Positions 46,355 through 56,540 of a stretch of DNA of 64,000 nucleotides are shown here, piece after piece. Within the stretch, counting starts at the first letter, position 1; every line of letters begins with the position of its first letter. The notes under the pieces were generated by a model. That model was not told the origin of the DNA, ran no database searches, and saw only the letters and a program-made list of their open reading frames with translations. The DNA comes from Hydractinia symbiolongicarpus. Taxonomy: Eukaryota > Cnidaria > Hydrozoa > Anthoathecata > Hydractiniidae. Position numbers and translations under genes: made by a program. The DNA lies in NCBI RefSeq assembly GCF_029227915.1, contig NC_079876.1, positions 31,966,828-32,030,827 of the forward strand, written 5' to 3'.

Positions 46355-46436
46355 CGCTGCGAGTAGGGTTCGAACCTACGCGGGAAGATCCCATCAGATT
46401 TCAAGTCTAACGCCTTAACCACTCGGCCATCGCAGC
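46355..46436 (-). tRNA. tRNA-Ser(TGA)
   Basis: U38; A42G leaves a T:G wobble in the anticodon stem. Confidence 0.87.
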
Positions 46437-46510
46437 AGAAACTGCTGGGTAACCAGAATAATTCACCAGCTCACCACTCAGGTGCCGAAGAGGACAAAAA
46501 GCCAACTAGT

Positions 46511-46582
46511 AGGGGACACCCGGGTTTGAACCAGGGACCTCTCGATCTGCAGTCGAATGCTCTACCACTGAGCTATATCCCC
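46511..46582 (-). tRNA. tRNA-Cys(GCA)
   Basis: U39; as reference. Confidence 0.93.
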
Positions 46583-46658
46583 AGCCAAGGACGGAATCCA
46601 CGCACAGGGTATATAACATCAACGCGTGAGAGAGCAACTTAACTTAAAAAATGTACAC

Positions 46659-46730
46659 TTCCCGCACCGGGAATCGAACCCGGGCCGCCTGGGTGAAAAC
46701 CAGAAATCCTAACCACTAGACCATGCGGGA
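46659..46730 (-). tRNA. tRNA-Glu(TTC)
   Basis: U39; as reference. Confidence 0.93.
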
Positions 46731-46827
46731 CACATTCGCACCACTAAGTAATTTAGATGTCATGCTTTTTCTGACAATTTGAACTAGCTCTGTCTTTCTG
46801 TTCGTGTCAAAAACACCTTTTTGCGTC

Positions 46828-46909
46828 CGCTGCGAGTAGGATTCGAACCTACGCGGGAAGATCCCATTTGATTTCTAGTCAAACGCCTTAACCACTCGGC
46901 CATCGCAGC
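46828..46909 (-). tRNA. tRNA-Ser(AGA)
   Basis: U39; as reference. Confidence 0.93.
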
Positions 46910-46967
46910 CTGACAAACCGCTGGCCATTGCCACAAGGCCGACCAGAAAGCACAACATTACTGCTAA

Positions 46968-47040
46968 AGGCACTGCCCGGATTTGAACCGGGGATCTCCT
47001 GTTTACTAGACAGGCGCTTTAACCGCTAAGCCACAGCGCC
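46968..47040 (-). tRNA. tRNA-Thr(AGT)
   Basis: U39; as reference. Confidence 0.93.
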
Positions 47041-47156
47041 TGCCTGTTGGGAGATTTTGAAAATCTCAATATCACACGTCTGAAATGCCGTTAAGGCTAC
47101 TAACACACCGGGACGTGATACACTGTCACTCGGAAATTTTGGAAATGAGTAGTAAC

Positions 47157-47228
47157 GCATTGGTGGTTCAGTGGTAGAATTCTCGCCTGCCACGCGGGAG
47201 ACCGGGGTTCGATTCCCCCGCCAATGCA
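47157..47228 (+). tRNA. tRNA-Gly(GCC), extra C
   Basis: U39; one extra C in the T arm. Confidence 0.75.
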
Positions 47229-47365
47229 TCGTGTTTTACCTACACCAGAAAATACCCTCCGTAAAAAAGAAAGGAAGGAAAATAAATAAAAAAACATAGC
47301 TGAGGAAAAGTGCTACGGCTGCTTGCATTCACCACCTCAAACCGCCCTGCTGGGCAGTGATAAAA

Positions 47366-47382
47366 TGCCGAGACCCGGGATT

Positions 47383-47433
<51 letters not shown>

Positions 47434-47438
47434 TCGGC
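47366..47438 (-). tRNA. tRNA-Phe(GAA)
   Basis: U39; as reference. Confidence 0.93.
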
Positions 47439-47518
47439 CATGATCAATTCTATCACATGGCAAAGGTCTGTACGTTGTGATAGACACTTGACCAGATCAA
47501 AAAGAATGTTTGAAGATT

Positions 47519-47600
47519 CGCTGCGAGTAGGGTTCGAACCTACGCGGGAAGATCCCATTAGATTTCAAGTCTAACGCCTTAACCACTCGGCCATCGCAGC
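47519..47600 (-). tRNA. tRNA-Ser(TGA)
   Basis: U39; as reference. Confidence 0.93.
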
Positions 47601-47674
47601 AGAAATTGCTGGGTAACCAGAATAATTCACCAGCTCACCACTCAGGTGCCGAAGAGGACAAAAAGCCAACTAGT

Positions 47675-47746
47675 AGGGGACACCCGGGTTTGAACCAGGG
47701 ACCTCTCGATCTGCAGTCGAATGCTCTACCACTGAGCTATATCCCC
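47675..47746 (-). tRNA. tRNA-Cys(GCA)
   Basis: U40; as reference. Confidence 0.93.
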
Positions 47747-47822
47747 AGCCAAGGACGGAATCCACGCACAGGGTATATAACATCAACGCGTGAGAGAGCA
47801 ACTTAACTTAAAAAATGTACAC

Positions 47823-47894
47823 TTCCCGCACCGGGAATCGAACCCGGGCCGCCTGGGTGAAAACCAGAAATCCTAACCACTAGACCATGCGGGA
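47823..47894 (-). tRNA. tRNA-Glu(TTC)
   Basis: U40; as reference. Confidence 0.93.
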
Positions 47895-47991
47895 CACATT
47901 CGCACCACTAAGTAATTTAGATGTCATGCTTTTTCTGACACTTTGAACTAGCTCTGTCTTTCTGTTCGTGTCAAAAACACCTTTTTGCGTC

Positions 47992-48073
47992 CGCTGCGAG
48001 TAGGATTCGAACCTACGCGGGAAGATCCCATTTGATTTCTAGTCAAACGCCTTAACCACTCGGCCATCGCAGC
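47992..48073 (-). tRNA. tRNA-Ser(AGA)
   Basis: U40; as reference. Confidence 0.93.
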
Positions 48074-48131
48074 CTGACAAACCGCTGGCCATTGCCACAA
48101 GGCCGACCAGAAAGCACAACATTACTGCTAA

Positions 48132-48204
48132 AGGCACTGCCCGGATTTGAACCGGGGATCTGCTGTTTACTAGACAGGCGCTTTAACCGCTAAGCCACAG
48201 CGCC
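48132..48204 (-). tRNA. tRNA-Thr(AGT)
   Basis: U40; G43C breaks anticodon-stem pair 27:43. Confidence 0.8.
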
Positions 48205-48320
48205 TGCCTGTTGGGAGATTTTGAAAATCTCAATATCACACGTCTGAAATGCTGTTAAGGCTACTAACACACCGGGACGTGATACACTGTCACTCGGAAA
48301 TTTTGGAAGTGAGTAGTAAC

Positions 48321-48392
48321 GCATTGGTGGTTCAGTGGTAGAATTCTCGCCTGCCACGCGGGAGACCGGGGTTCGATTCCCCCGCCAATGCA
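48321..48392 (+). tRNA. tRNA-Gly(GCC), extra C
   Basis: U40; one extra C in the T arm. Confidence 0.75.
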
Positions 48393-48529
48393 TCGTGTTT
48401 TACCTACACCAGAAAATACCCTCCGTAAAAAAGAAAGGAAGGAAAATAAATAAAAAAACATAGCTGAGGAAAAGTGCTACGGCTGCTTGCATTCACCACC
48501 TCAAACCGCCCTGCTGGGCAGTGATAAAA

Positions 48530-48602
48530 TGCCGAGACCTGGGATTGAACCAGGGACCTTCAGATATTCAGTCTGATGCTCTCCCAACTGAGCTATCTCG
48601 GC
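48530..48602 (-). tRNA. tRNA-Phe(GAA), degraded
   Basis: U40; G37T removes the base next to the anticodon that is normally modified, base 26 is changed, and one T-stem G becomes A (still pairs). Confidence 0.65.
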
Positions 48603-48682
48603 CATGATCAATTCTATCACATGGCAAAGGTCTGTACGTTGTGATAGACACTTGACCAGATCAAAAAGAATGTTTGAAGATT

Positions 48683-48764
48683 CGCTGCGAGTAGGGTTCG
48701 AACCTACGCGGGAAGATCCCATTAGATTTCAAGTCTAACGCCTTAACCACTCGGCCATCGCAGC
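48683..48764 (-). tRNA. tRNA-Ser(TGA)
   Basis: U40; as reference. Confidence 0.93.
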
Positions 48765-48838
48765 AGAAATTGCTGGGTAACCAGAATAATTCACCAGCTC
48801 ACCACTCAGGTGCCGAAGAGGACAAAAAGCCAACTAGT

Positions 48839-48910
48839 AGGGGACACCCGGGTTTGAACCAAGGACCTCTCGATCTGCAGTCGAATGCTCTACCACTGAG
48901 CTATATCCCC
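48839..48910 (-). tRNA. tRNA-Cys(GCA)
   Basis: U41; C50T leaves a T:G wobble. The upstream TATATA is TATTTA here. Confidence 0.85.
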
Positions 48911-48986
48911 AGCCAAGGACGGAATCCACGCACAGGGTATTTAACATCAACGCGTGAGAGAGCAACTTAACTTAAAGAATGTACAC

Positions 48987-49058
48987 TTCCCGCACCGGGA
49001 ATCGAACCCGGGCCACCTGGGTGAAAACCAGAAATCCTAACCACTAGACCATGCGGGA
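48987..49058 (-). tRNA. tRNA-Glu(TTC)
   Basis: U41; one variable-loop change. The terminator is interrupted (TTCTTT). Confidence 0.85.
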
Positions 49059-49155
49059 CACATTCGCACCACTAAGTAATTTAGATGTCATGCTTTTTCT
49101 GACAATTTGAACTAGCTCTGTCTTTCTGTTCGTGTCAAAAACACCTTTTTGCGTC

Positions 49156-49237
49156 CGCTGCGAGTAGGATTCGAACCTACGCGGGAAGATCCCATTTGAT
49201 TTCTAGTCAAACGCCTTAACCACTCGGCCATCGCAGC
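49156..49237 (-). tRNA. tRNA-Ser(AGA)
   Basis: U41; as reference. Confidence 0.93.
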
Positions 49238-49295
49238 CTGACAAACCGCTGGCCATTGCCACAAGGCCGACCAGAAAGCACAACATTACTGCTAA

Positions 49296-49368
49296 AGGCA
49301 CTGCCCGGATTTGAACCGGGGATCTCCTGTTTACTAGACAGGCGCTTTAACCGCTAAGCCACAGCGCC
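49296..49368 (-). tRNA. tRNA-Thr(AGT)
   Basis: U41; as reference. Confidence 0.93.
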
Positions 49369-49484
49369 TGCCTGTTGGGAGATTTTGAAAATCTCAATTT
49401 CACACGTCTGAAATGCCGTTAAGGCTACTAACACACCGGGACGTGATACACTGTCACTCGGAAATTTTGGAAATGAGTAGTAAC

Positions 49485-49556
49485 GCATTGGTGGTTCAGT
49501 GGTAGAATACTCGCCTGCCACGCGGGAGACCGGGGTTCGATTCCCCCGCCAATGCA
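49485..49556 (+). tRNA. tRNA-Gly(GCC), extra C
   Basis: U41; extra C in the T arm and one change at base 26. Confidence 0.72.
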
Positions 49557-49693
49557 TCGTGTTTTACCTACACCAGAAAATACCCTCCGTAAAAAAGAAA
49601 GGAAGGAAAATAAATAAAAAAACATAGCTGAGGAAAAGTGCTACGGCTGCTTGCATTCACCACCTCAAACCGCCCTGCTGGGCAGTGATAAAA

Positions 49694-49710
49694 TGCCGAG
49701 ACCCGGGATT

Positions 49711-49761
<51 letters not shown>

Positions 49762-49766
49762 TCGGC
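49694..49766 (-). tRNA. tRNA-Phe(GAA)
   Basis: U41; as reference. Confidence 0.93.
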
Positions 49767-49846
49767 CATGATCAATTCTATCACATGGCAAAGGTCTGTA
49801 CGTTGTGATGGACACTTGACCAGATCAAAAAGAATGTTTGAAGATT

Positions 49847-49928
49847 CGCTGCGAGTAGGGTTCGAACCTACGCGGGAAGATCCCATTAGATTTCAAGTCT
49901 AACGCCTTAACCACTCGGCCATCGCAGC
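49847..49928 (-). tRNA. tRNA-Ser(TGA)
   Basis: U41; as reference. Confidence 0.93.
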
Positions 49929-50002
49929 AGAAATTGCTGGGTAACCAGAATAATTCACCAGCTCACCACTCAGGTGCCGAAGAGGACAAAAAGCCAACTA
50001 GT

Positions 50003-50074
50003 AGGGGACACCCGGGTTTGAACCAGGGACCTCTCGATCTGCAGTCGAATGCTCTACCACTGAGCTATATCCCC
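50003..50074 (-). tRNA. tRNA-Cys(GCA)
   Basis: U42; as reference. Confidence 0.93.
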
Positions 50075-50150
50075 AGCCAAGGACGGAATCCACGCACAGG
50101 GTATATAACATCAACGCGTGAGAGAGCAACTTAACTTAAAAAATGTACAC

Positions 50151-50222
50151 TTCCGGCACCGGGAATCGAACCCGGGCCGCCTGGGTGAAAACCAGAAATC
50201 CTAACCACTAGACCATGCGGGA
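50151..50222 (-). tRNA. tRNA-Glu(TTC)
   Basis: U42; G69C breaks acceptor pair 4:69. Confidence 0.8.
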
Positions 50223-50319
50223 CACATTCGCACCACTAAGTAATTTAGATGTCATGCTTTTTCTGACAATTTGAACTAGCTCTGTCTTTCTGTTCGTGTC
50301 AAAAACACCTTTTTGCGTC

Positions 50320-50401
50320 CGCTGCGAGTAGGATTCGAACCTACGCGGGAAGATCCCATTTGATTTCTAGTCAAACGCCTTAACCACTCGGCCATCGTAG
50401 C
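50320..50401 (-). tRNA. tRNA-Ser(AGA)
   Basis: U42; G4A breaks acceptor pair 4:69. Confidence 0.8.
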
Positions 50402-50459
50402 CTGACAAACCGCTGGCCATTGCCACAAGGCCGACCAGAAAGCACAACATTACTGCTAA

Positions 50460-50532
50460 AGGCACTGCCCGGATTTGAACCGGGGATCTCCTGTTTACTA
50501 GACAGGCGCTTTAACCGCTAAGCCACAGCGCC
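50460..50532 (-). tRNA. tRNA-Thr(AGT)
   Basis: U42; as reference. Confidence 0.93.
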
Positions 50533-50648
50533 TGCCTGTTGGCAGATTTTGAAAATCTCAATATCACACGTCTGAAATGCCGTTAAGGCTACTAACACAC
50601 CGGGACGTGATACACTGTCACTCGGAAATTTTGGAAATGAGTAGTAAC

Positions 50649-50720
50649 GCATTGGTGGTTCAGTGGTAGAATTCTCGCCTGCCACGCGGGAGACCGGGGT
50701 TCGATTCCCCCGCCAATGCA
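50649..50720 (+). tRNA. tRNA-Gly(GCC), extra C
   Basis: U42; one extra C in the T arm. Confidence 0.75.
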
Positions 50721-50857
50721 TCGTGTTTTACCTACACCAGAAAATACCCTCCGTAAAAAAGAAAGGAAGGAAAATAAATAAAAAAACATAGCTGAGGAAA
50801 AGTGCTACGGCTGCTTGCATTCACCACCTCAAACCGCCCTGCTGGGCAGTGATAAAA

Positions 50858-50874
50858 TGCCGAGACCCGGGATT

Positions 50875-50925
<51 letters not shown>

Positions 50926-50930
50926 TCGGC
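50858..50930 (-). tRNA. tRNA-Phe(GAA)
   Basis: U42; as reference. Confidence 0.93.
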
Positions 50931-51010
50931 CATGATCAATTCTATCACATGGCAAAGGTCTGTACGTTGTGATAGACACTTGACCAGATCAAAAAGAATG
51001 TTTGAAGATT

Positions 51011-51092
51011 CGCTGCGAGTAGGGTTCGAACCTACGCGGGAAGATCCCATTAGATTTCAAGTCTAACGCCTTAACCACTCGGCCATCGCAGC
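51011..51092 (-). tRNA. tRNA-Ser(TGA)
   Basis: U42; as reference. Confidence 0.93.
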
Positions 51093-51166
51093 AGAAATTG
51101 CTGGGTAACCAGAATAATTCACCAGCTCACCACTCAGGTGCCAAAGAGGACAAAAAGCCAACTAGT

Positions 51167-51238
51167 AGGGGACGCCCGGGTTTGAACCAGGGACCTCTCG
51201 ATCTGCAGTCGAATGCTCTACCACTGAGCTATATCCCC
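51167..51238 (-). tRNA. tRNA-Cys(GCA)
   Basis: U43; T66C breaks acceptor pair 7:66. Confidence 0.8.
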
Positions 51239-51314
51239 AGCCAAGGACGGAATCCACGCACAGGGTATATAACATCAACGCGTGAGAGAGCAACTTAACT
51301 TAACAAATGTACAC

Positions 51315-51386
51315 TTCCCGCACCGGGAATCGAACCCGGGCCGCCTGGGTGAAAACCAGAAATCCTAACCACTAGACCATGCGGGA
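51315..51386 (-). tRNA. tRNA-Glu(TTC)
   Basis: U43; body as reference, terminator interrupted (TTTGTT). Confidence 0.87.
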
Positions 51387-51483
51387 CACATTCGCACCAC
51401 TAAGTAATTTAGATGTCATGCTTTTTCTGACAATTTGAACTAGCTCTGTCTTTCTGTTCGTGTCAAAAACACCTTTTTGCGTC

Positions 51484-51565
51484 CGCTGCGAGTAGGATTC
51501 GAACCTACGCGGGGAGATCCCATTTGATTTCTAGTCAAACGCCTTAACCACTCGGCCATCGCAGC
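51484..51565 (-). tRNA. tRNA-Ser(AGA)
   Basis: U43; one variable-arm change. Confidence 0.9.
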
Positions 51566-51623
51566 CTGACAAACCGCTGGCCATTGCCACAAGGCCGACC
51601 AGAAAGCACAACATTACTGCTAA

Positions 51624-51696
51624 AGGCACTGCCCGGATTTGAACCGGGGATCTCCTGTTTACTAGACAGGCGCTTTAACCGCTAAGCCACAGCGCC
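51624..51696 (-). tRNA. tRNA-Thr(AGT)
   Basis: U43; as reference. Confidence 0.93.
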
Positions 51697-51812
51697 TGCC
51701 TGTTGGGAGATTTTGAAAATCTCAATATCACACGTCTGAAATGCCGTTAAGGCTACTAACACACCGGGACGTGATACACTGTCACTCGGAAATTTTGGAA
51801 ATGAGTAGTAAC

Positions 51813-51884
51813 GCATTGGTGGTTCAGTGGTAGAATTCTCGCCTGCCACGCGGGAGACCGGGGTTCGATTCCCCCGCCAATGCA
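51813..51884 (+). tRNA. tRNA-Gly(GCC), extra C
   Basis: U43; one extra C in the T arm. Confidence 0.75.
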
Positions 51885-52021
51885 TCGTGTTTTACCTACA
51901 CCAGAAAATACCCTCCGTAAAAAAGAAAGGAAGGAAAATAAATAAAAAAACATAGCTGAGGAAAAGTGCTACGGCTGCTTGCATTTACCACCTCAAACCG
52001 CCCTGCTGGGCAGTGATAAAA

Positions 52022-52038
52022 TGCCGAGACCCGGGATT

Positions 52039-52089
<51 letters not shown>

Positions 52090-52094
52090 TCGGC
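52022..52094 (-). tRNA. tRNA-Phe(GAA)
   Basis: U43; as reference. Confidence 0.93.
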
Positions 52095-52174
52095 CATGAT
52101 CAATTCTATCACATGGCAAAGGTCTGTACGTTGTGATAGACACTTGACCAGATCAAAAAGAATGTTTGAAGATT

Positions 52175-52256
52175 CGCTGCGAGTAGGGTTCGAACCTACG
52201 CGGGAAGATCCCATTAGATTTCAAGTCTAACGCCTTAACCACTCGGCCATCGCAGC
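52175..52256 (-). tRNA. tRNA-Ser(TGA)
   Basis: U43; as reference. Confidence 0.93.
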
Positions 52257-52330
52257 AGAAATTGCTGGGTAACCAGAATAATTCACCAGCTCACCACTCA
52301 GGTGCCGAAGAGGACAAAAAGCCAACTAGT

Positions 52331-52402
52331 AGGGGACACCCGGGTTTGAACCAGGGACCTCTCGATCTGCAGTCGAATGCTCTACCACTGAGCTATATCC
52401 CC
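52331..52402 (-). tRNA. tRNA-Cys(GCA)
   Basis: U44; as reference. Confidence 0.93.
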
Positions 52403-52478
52403 AGCCAAGGACGGAATCCACGCACAGGGTATATAACATCAACGCGTGAGAGAGCAAATTAACTTAAAAAATGTACAC

Positions 52479-52550
52479 TTCCCGCACCGGGAATCGAACC
52501 CGGGCCGCCTGGGTGAAAACCAGAAATCCTAACCACTAGACCATGCGGGA
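52479..52550 (-). tRNA. tRNA-Glu(TTC)
   Basis: U44; as reference. Confidence 0.93.
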
Positions 52551-52647
52551 CACATTCGCACCACTAAGTAATTTAGATGTCATGCTTTTTCTGACAATTT
52601 GAACTAGCTCTGTCTTTCTGTTCGTGTCAAAAACACCATTTTGCGTC

Positions 52648-52729
52648 CGCTGCGAGTAGGATTCGAACCTACGCGGGAAGATCCCATTTGATTTCTAGTC
52701 AAACGCCTTAACCACTCGGCCATCGCAGC
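52648..52729 (-). tRNA. tRNA-Ser(AGA)
   Basis: U44; as reference. Confidence 0.93.
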
Positions 52730-52787
52730 CTGACAAACCGCTGGCCATTGCCACAAGGCCGACCAGAAAGCACAACATTACTGCTAA

Positions 52788-52860
52788 AGGCACTGCCCGG
52801 ATTTGAACCGGGGATCTCCTGTTTACTAGACAGGCGCTTTAACCGCTAAGCCACAGCGCC
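52788..52860 (-). tRNA. tRNA-Thr(AGT)
   Basis: U44; as reference. Confidence 0.93.
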
Positions 52861-52976
52861 TGCCTGTTGGGAGATTTTGAAAATCTCAATATCACACGTC
52901 TGAAATGCCGTTAAGGCTACTAACACACCGGGACGTGATACACTGTCACTCGGAAATTTTGGAAATGAGTATTAAC

Positions 52977-53048
52977 GCATTGGTGGTTCAGTGGTAGAAT
53001 TCTCGCCTGCCACGCGGGAGACCGGGGTTCGATTCCCCCGCCAATGCA
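52977..53048 (+). tRNA. tRNA-Gly(GCC), extra C
   Basis: U44; one extra C in the T arm. Confidence 0.75.
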
Positions 53049-53185
53049 TCGTGTTTTACCTACACCAGAAAATACCCTCCGTAAAAAAGAAAGGAAGGAA
53101 AATAAATAAAAAAACATAGCTGAGGAAAAGTGCTACGGCTGCTTGCATTCACCACCTCAAACCGCCCTGCTGGGCAGTGATAAAA

Positions 53186-53202
53186 TGCCGAGACCCGGGA
53201 TT

Positions 53203-53253
<51 letters not shown>

Positions 53254-53258
53254 TCGGC
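53186..53258 (-). tRNA. tRNA-Phe(GAA)
   Basis: U44; as reference. Confidence 0.93.
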
Positions 53259-53338
53259 CATGATCAATTCTATCACATGGCAAAGGTCTGTACGTTGTGA
53301 TAGACACTTGACCAGATCAAAAAGAATGTTTGAAGATT

Positions 53339-53420
53339 CGCTGCGAGTAGGGTTCGAACCTACGCGGGAAGATCCCATTAGATTTCAAGTCTAACGCCTT
53401 AACCACTCGGCCATCGCAGC
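53339..53420 (-). tRNA. tRNA-Ser(TGA)
   Basis: U44; as reference. Confidence 0.93.
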
Positions 53421-53494
53421 AGAAATTGCTGGGTAACCAGAATAATTCACCAGCTCACCACTCAGGTGCCGAAGAGGACAAAAAGCCAACTAGT

Positions 53495-53566
53495 AGGGGA
53501 CACCCGGGTTTGAACCAGGGACCTCTCGATCTGCAGTCGAATGCTCTACCACTGAGCTATATCCCC
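53495..53566 (-). tRNA. tRNA-Cys(GCA)
   Basis: U45; as reference. Confidence 0.93.
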
Positions 53567-53642
53567 AGCCAAGGACGGAATCCACGCACAGGGTATATAA
53601 CATCAACGCGTGAGAGAGCAACTTAACTTAAAAAATGTACAC

Positions 53643-53714
53643 TTCCCGCACCGGGAATCGAACCCGGGCCGCCTGGGTGAAAACCAGAAATCCTAACCAC
53701 TAGACCATGCGGGA
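53643..53714 (-). tRNA. tRNA-Glu(TTC)
   Basis: U45; as reference. Confidence 0.93.
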
Positions 53715-53811
53715 CACATTCGCACCACTAAGTAATTTAGATGTCATGCTTTTTCTGACAATTTGAACTAGCTCTGTCTTTCTGTTCGTGTCAAAAACAC
53801 CTTTTTGCGTC

Positions 53812-53893
53812 CGCTGCGAGTAGGATTCGAACCTACGCGGGAAGATCCCATTTGATTTCTAGTCAAACGCCTTAACCACTCGGCCATCGCAGC
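53812..53893 (-). tRNA. tRNA-Ser(AGA)
   Basis: U45; as reference. Confidence 0.93.
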
Positions 53894-53951
53894 CTGACAA
53901 ACCGCTGGCCATTGCCACAAGGCCGACCAGAAAGCACAACATTACTGCTAA

Positions 53952-54024
53952 AGGCACTGCCCGGATTTGAACCGGGGATCTCCTGTCTACTAGACAGGCG
54001 CTTTAACCGCTAAGCCACAGCGCC
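53952..54024 (-). tRNA. tRNA-Thr(AGT)
   Basis: U45; A38G in the anticodon loop, shared with U47. Confidence 0.87.
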
Positions 54025-54140
54025 TGCCTGTTGGGAGATTTTGAAATTCTCAATATCACACGTCTGAAATGCCGTTAAGGCTACTAACACACCGGGACGT
54101 GATACACTGTCACTCGGAAATTTTGGAAATGAGTAGTAAC

Positions 54141-54212
54141 GCATTGGTGGTTCAGTGGTAGAACTCTCGCCTGCCACGCGGGAGACCGGGGTTCGATTCC
54201 CCCGCCAATGCA
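54141..54212 (+). tRNA. tRNA-Gly(GCC), extra C
   Basis: U45; extra C in the T arm and one T-to-C change just before the anticodon stem. Confidence 0.72.
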
Positions 54213-54349
54213 TCGTGTTTTACCTACACCAGAAAATACCCTCCGTAAAAAAGAAAGGAAGGAAAATAAATAAAAAAACATAGCTGAGGAAAAGTGCTAC
54301 GGCTGCTTGCATTCACCACCTCAAACCGCCCTGCTGGGCAGTGATAAAA

Positions 54350-54366
54350 TGCCGAGACCCGGGATT

Positions 54367-54417
<51 letters not shown>

Positions 54418-54422
54418 TCGGC
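54350..54422 (-). tRNA. tRNA-Phe(GAA)
   Basis: U45; as reference. Confidence 0.93.
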
Positions 54423-54502
54423 CATGATCAATTCTATCACATGGCAAAGGTCTGTACGTTGTGATAGACACTTGACCAGATCAAAAAGAATGTTTGAAGA
54501 TT

Positions 54503-54584
54503 CGCTGCGAGTAGGGTTCGAACCTACGCGTGAAGATCCCATTAGATTTCAAGTCTAACGCCTTAACCACTCGGCCATCGCAGC
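54503..54584 (-). tRNA. tRNA-Ser(TGA)
   Basis: U45; one variable-arm change. Confidence 0.9.
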
Positions 54585-54658
54585 AGAAATTGCTGGGTAA
54601 CCAGAATAATTCACCAGCTCACCACTCAGGTGCCGAAGAGGACAAAAAGCCAACTAGT

Positions 54659-54730
54659 AGGGGACACCCGGGTTTGAACCAGGGACCTCTCGATCTGCAG
54701 TCGAATGCTCTACCACTGAGCTATATCCCC
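54659..54730 (-). tRNA. tRNA-Cys(GCA)
   Basis: U46; as reference. Confidence 0.93.
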
Positions 54731-54806
54731 AGCCACGGACGGAATCCACGCACAGGGTATATAACATCAACGCGTGAGAGAGCAACTTAACTTAAAAAAT
54801 GTACAC

Positions 54807-54878
54807 TTCCCGCACCGGGAATCGAACCCGGGCCGCCTGGGTGAAAACCAGAAATCCTAACCACTAGACCATGCGGGA
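54807..54878 (-). tRNA. tRNA-Glu(TTC)
   Basis: U46; as reference. Confidence 0.93.
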
Positions 54879-54975
54879 CACATTCGCACCACTAAGTAAT
54901 TTAGATGTCATGCTTTTTCTGACAATTTGAACTAGCTCTGTCTTTCTGTTCGTGTCAAAAACACCTTTTTGCGTC

Positions 54976-55057
54976 CGCTGCGAGTAGGATTCGAACCTAC
55001 GCGGGAAGATCCCATTTGATTTCTAGTCAAACGCCTTAACCACTCGGCCATCGCAGC
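54976..55057 (-). tRNA. tRNA-Ser(AGA)
   Basis: U46; as reference. Confidence 0.93.
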
Positions 55058-55115
55058 CTGACAAACCGCTGGCCATTGCCACAAGGCCGACCAGAAAGCA
55101 CAACATTACTGCTAA

Positions 55116-55188
55116 AGGCACTGCCCGGATTTGAACCGGGGATCTCCTGTTTACTAGACAGGCGCTTTAACCGCTAAGCCACAGCGCC
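55116..55188 (-). tRNA. tRNA-Thr(AGT)
   Basis: U46; as reference. Confidence 0.93.
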
Positions 55189-55304
55189 TGCCTGTTGGGA
55201 GATTTTGAAAATCTCAATATCACACGTCTGAAATGCCGTTAAGGCTACTAACACACCGGGACGTGATACACTGTCACTCGGAAATTTTGGAAATGAGTAG
55301 TAAC

Positions 55305-55376
55305 GCATTGGTGGTTCAGTGGTAGAATTCTCGCCTGCCACGCGGGAGACCGGGGTTCGATTCCCCCGCCAATGCA
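55305..55376 (+). tRNA. tRNA-Gly(GCC), extra C
   Basis: U46; one extra C in the T arm. Confidence 0.75.
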
Positions 55377-55513
55377 TCGTGTTTTACCTACACCAGAAAA
55401 TACCCTCCGTAAAAAAGAAAGGAAGGAAAATAAATAAAAAAACATAGCTGAGGAAAAGTGCTACGGCTGCTTGCATTCACCACCTCAAACCGCCCTGCTG
55501 GGCAGTGATAAAA

Positions 55514-55530
55514 TGCCGAGACCCGGGATT

Positions 55531-55581
<51 letters not shown>

Positions 55582-55586
55582 TCGGC
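55514..55586 (-). tRNA. tRNA-Phe(GAA)
   Basis: U46; as reference. Confidence 0.93.
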
Positions 55587-55666
55587 CATGATCAATTCTA
55601 TCACATGGCAAAGGTCTGTACGTTGTGATAGACACTTGACCAGATCAAAAAGAATGTTTGAAGATT

Positions 55667-55748
55667 CGCTGCGAGTAGGGTTCGAACCTACGCGGGAAGA
55701 TCCCATTAGATTTCAAGTCTAACGCCTTAACCACTCGGCCATCGCAGC
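55667..55748 (-). tRNA. tRNA-Ser(TGA)
   Basis: U46; as reference. Confidence 0.93.
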
Positions 55749-55822
55749 AGAAATTGCTGGGTAACCAGAATAATTCACCAGCTCACCACTCAGGTGCCGA
55801 AGAGGACAAAAAGCCAACTAGT

Positions 55823-55894
55823 AGGGGACACCCGGGTTTGAACCAGGGACCTCTCGATCTGCAGTCGAATGCTCTACCACTGAGCTATATCCCC
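55823..55894 (-). tRNA. tRNA-Cys(GCA)
   Basis: U47; as reference. Confidence 0.93.
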
Positions 55895-55970
55895 AGCCAA
55901 GGACGGAATCCACGCACAGGGTATATAACATCAACGCGTGAGAGAGCAACTTAACTTAAAAAATGTACAC

Positions 55971-56042
55971 TTCCCGCACCGGGAATCGAACCTGGGCCGC
56001 CTGGGTGAAAACCAGAAATCCTAACCACTAGACCATGCGGGA
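55971..56042 (-). tRNA. tRNA-Glu(TTC)
   Basis: U47; G51A breaks a T-stem pair. Confidence 0.8.
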
Positions 56043-56139
56043 CACATTCGCACCACTAAGTAATTTAGATGTCATGCTTTTTCTGACAATTTGAACTAGC
56101 TCTGTCTTTCTGTTCGTGTCAAAAACACCTTTTTGCGTC

Positions 56140-56221
56140 CGCTGCGAGTAGGATTCGAACCTACGCGGGAAGATCCCATTTGATTTCTAGTCAAACGCCT
56201 TAACCACTCGGCCATCGCAGC
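56140..56221 (-). tRNA. tRNA-Ser(AGA)
   Basis: U47; as reference. Confidence 0.93.
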
Positions 56222-56279
56222 CTGACAAACCGCTGGCCATTGCCACAAGGCCGACCAGAAAGCACAACATTACTGCTAA

Positions 56280-56352
56280 AGGCACTGCCCGGATTTGAAC
56301 CGGGGATCTCCTGTCTACTAGACAGGCGCTTTAACCGCTAAGCCACAGCGCC
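56280..56352 (-). tRNA. tRNA-Thr(AGT)
   Basis: U47; A38G as in U45. Confidence 0.87.
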
Positions 56353-56468
56353 TGCCTGTTGGGAGATTTTGAAATTCTCAATATCACACGTCTGAAATGC
56401 CGTTAAGGCTACTAACACACCGGGACGTGATACACTGTCACTCGGAAATTTTGGAAATGAGTAGTAAC

Positions 56469-56540
56469 GCATTGGTGGTTCAGTGGTAGAACTCTCGCCT
56501 GCCACGCGGGAGACCGGGGTTCGATTCCCCCGCCAATGCA
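56469..56540 (+). tRNA. tRNA-Gly(GCC), extra C
   Basis: U47; same two changes as U45. Confidence 0.72.
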
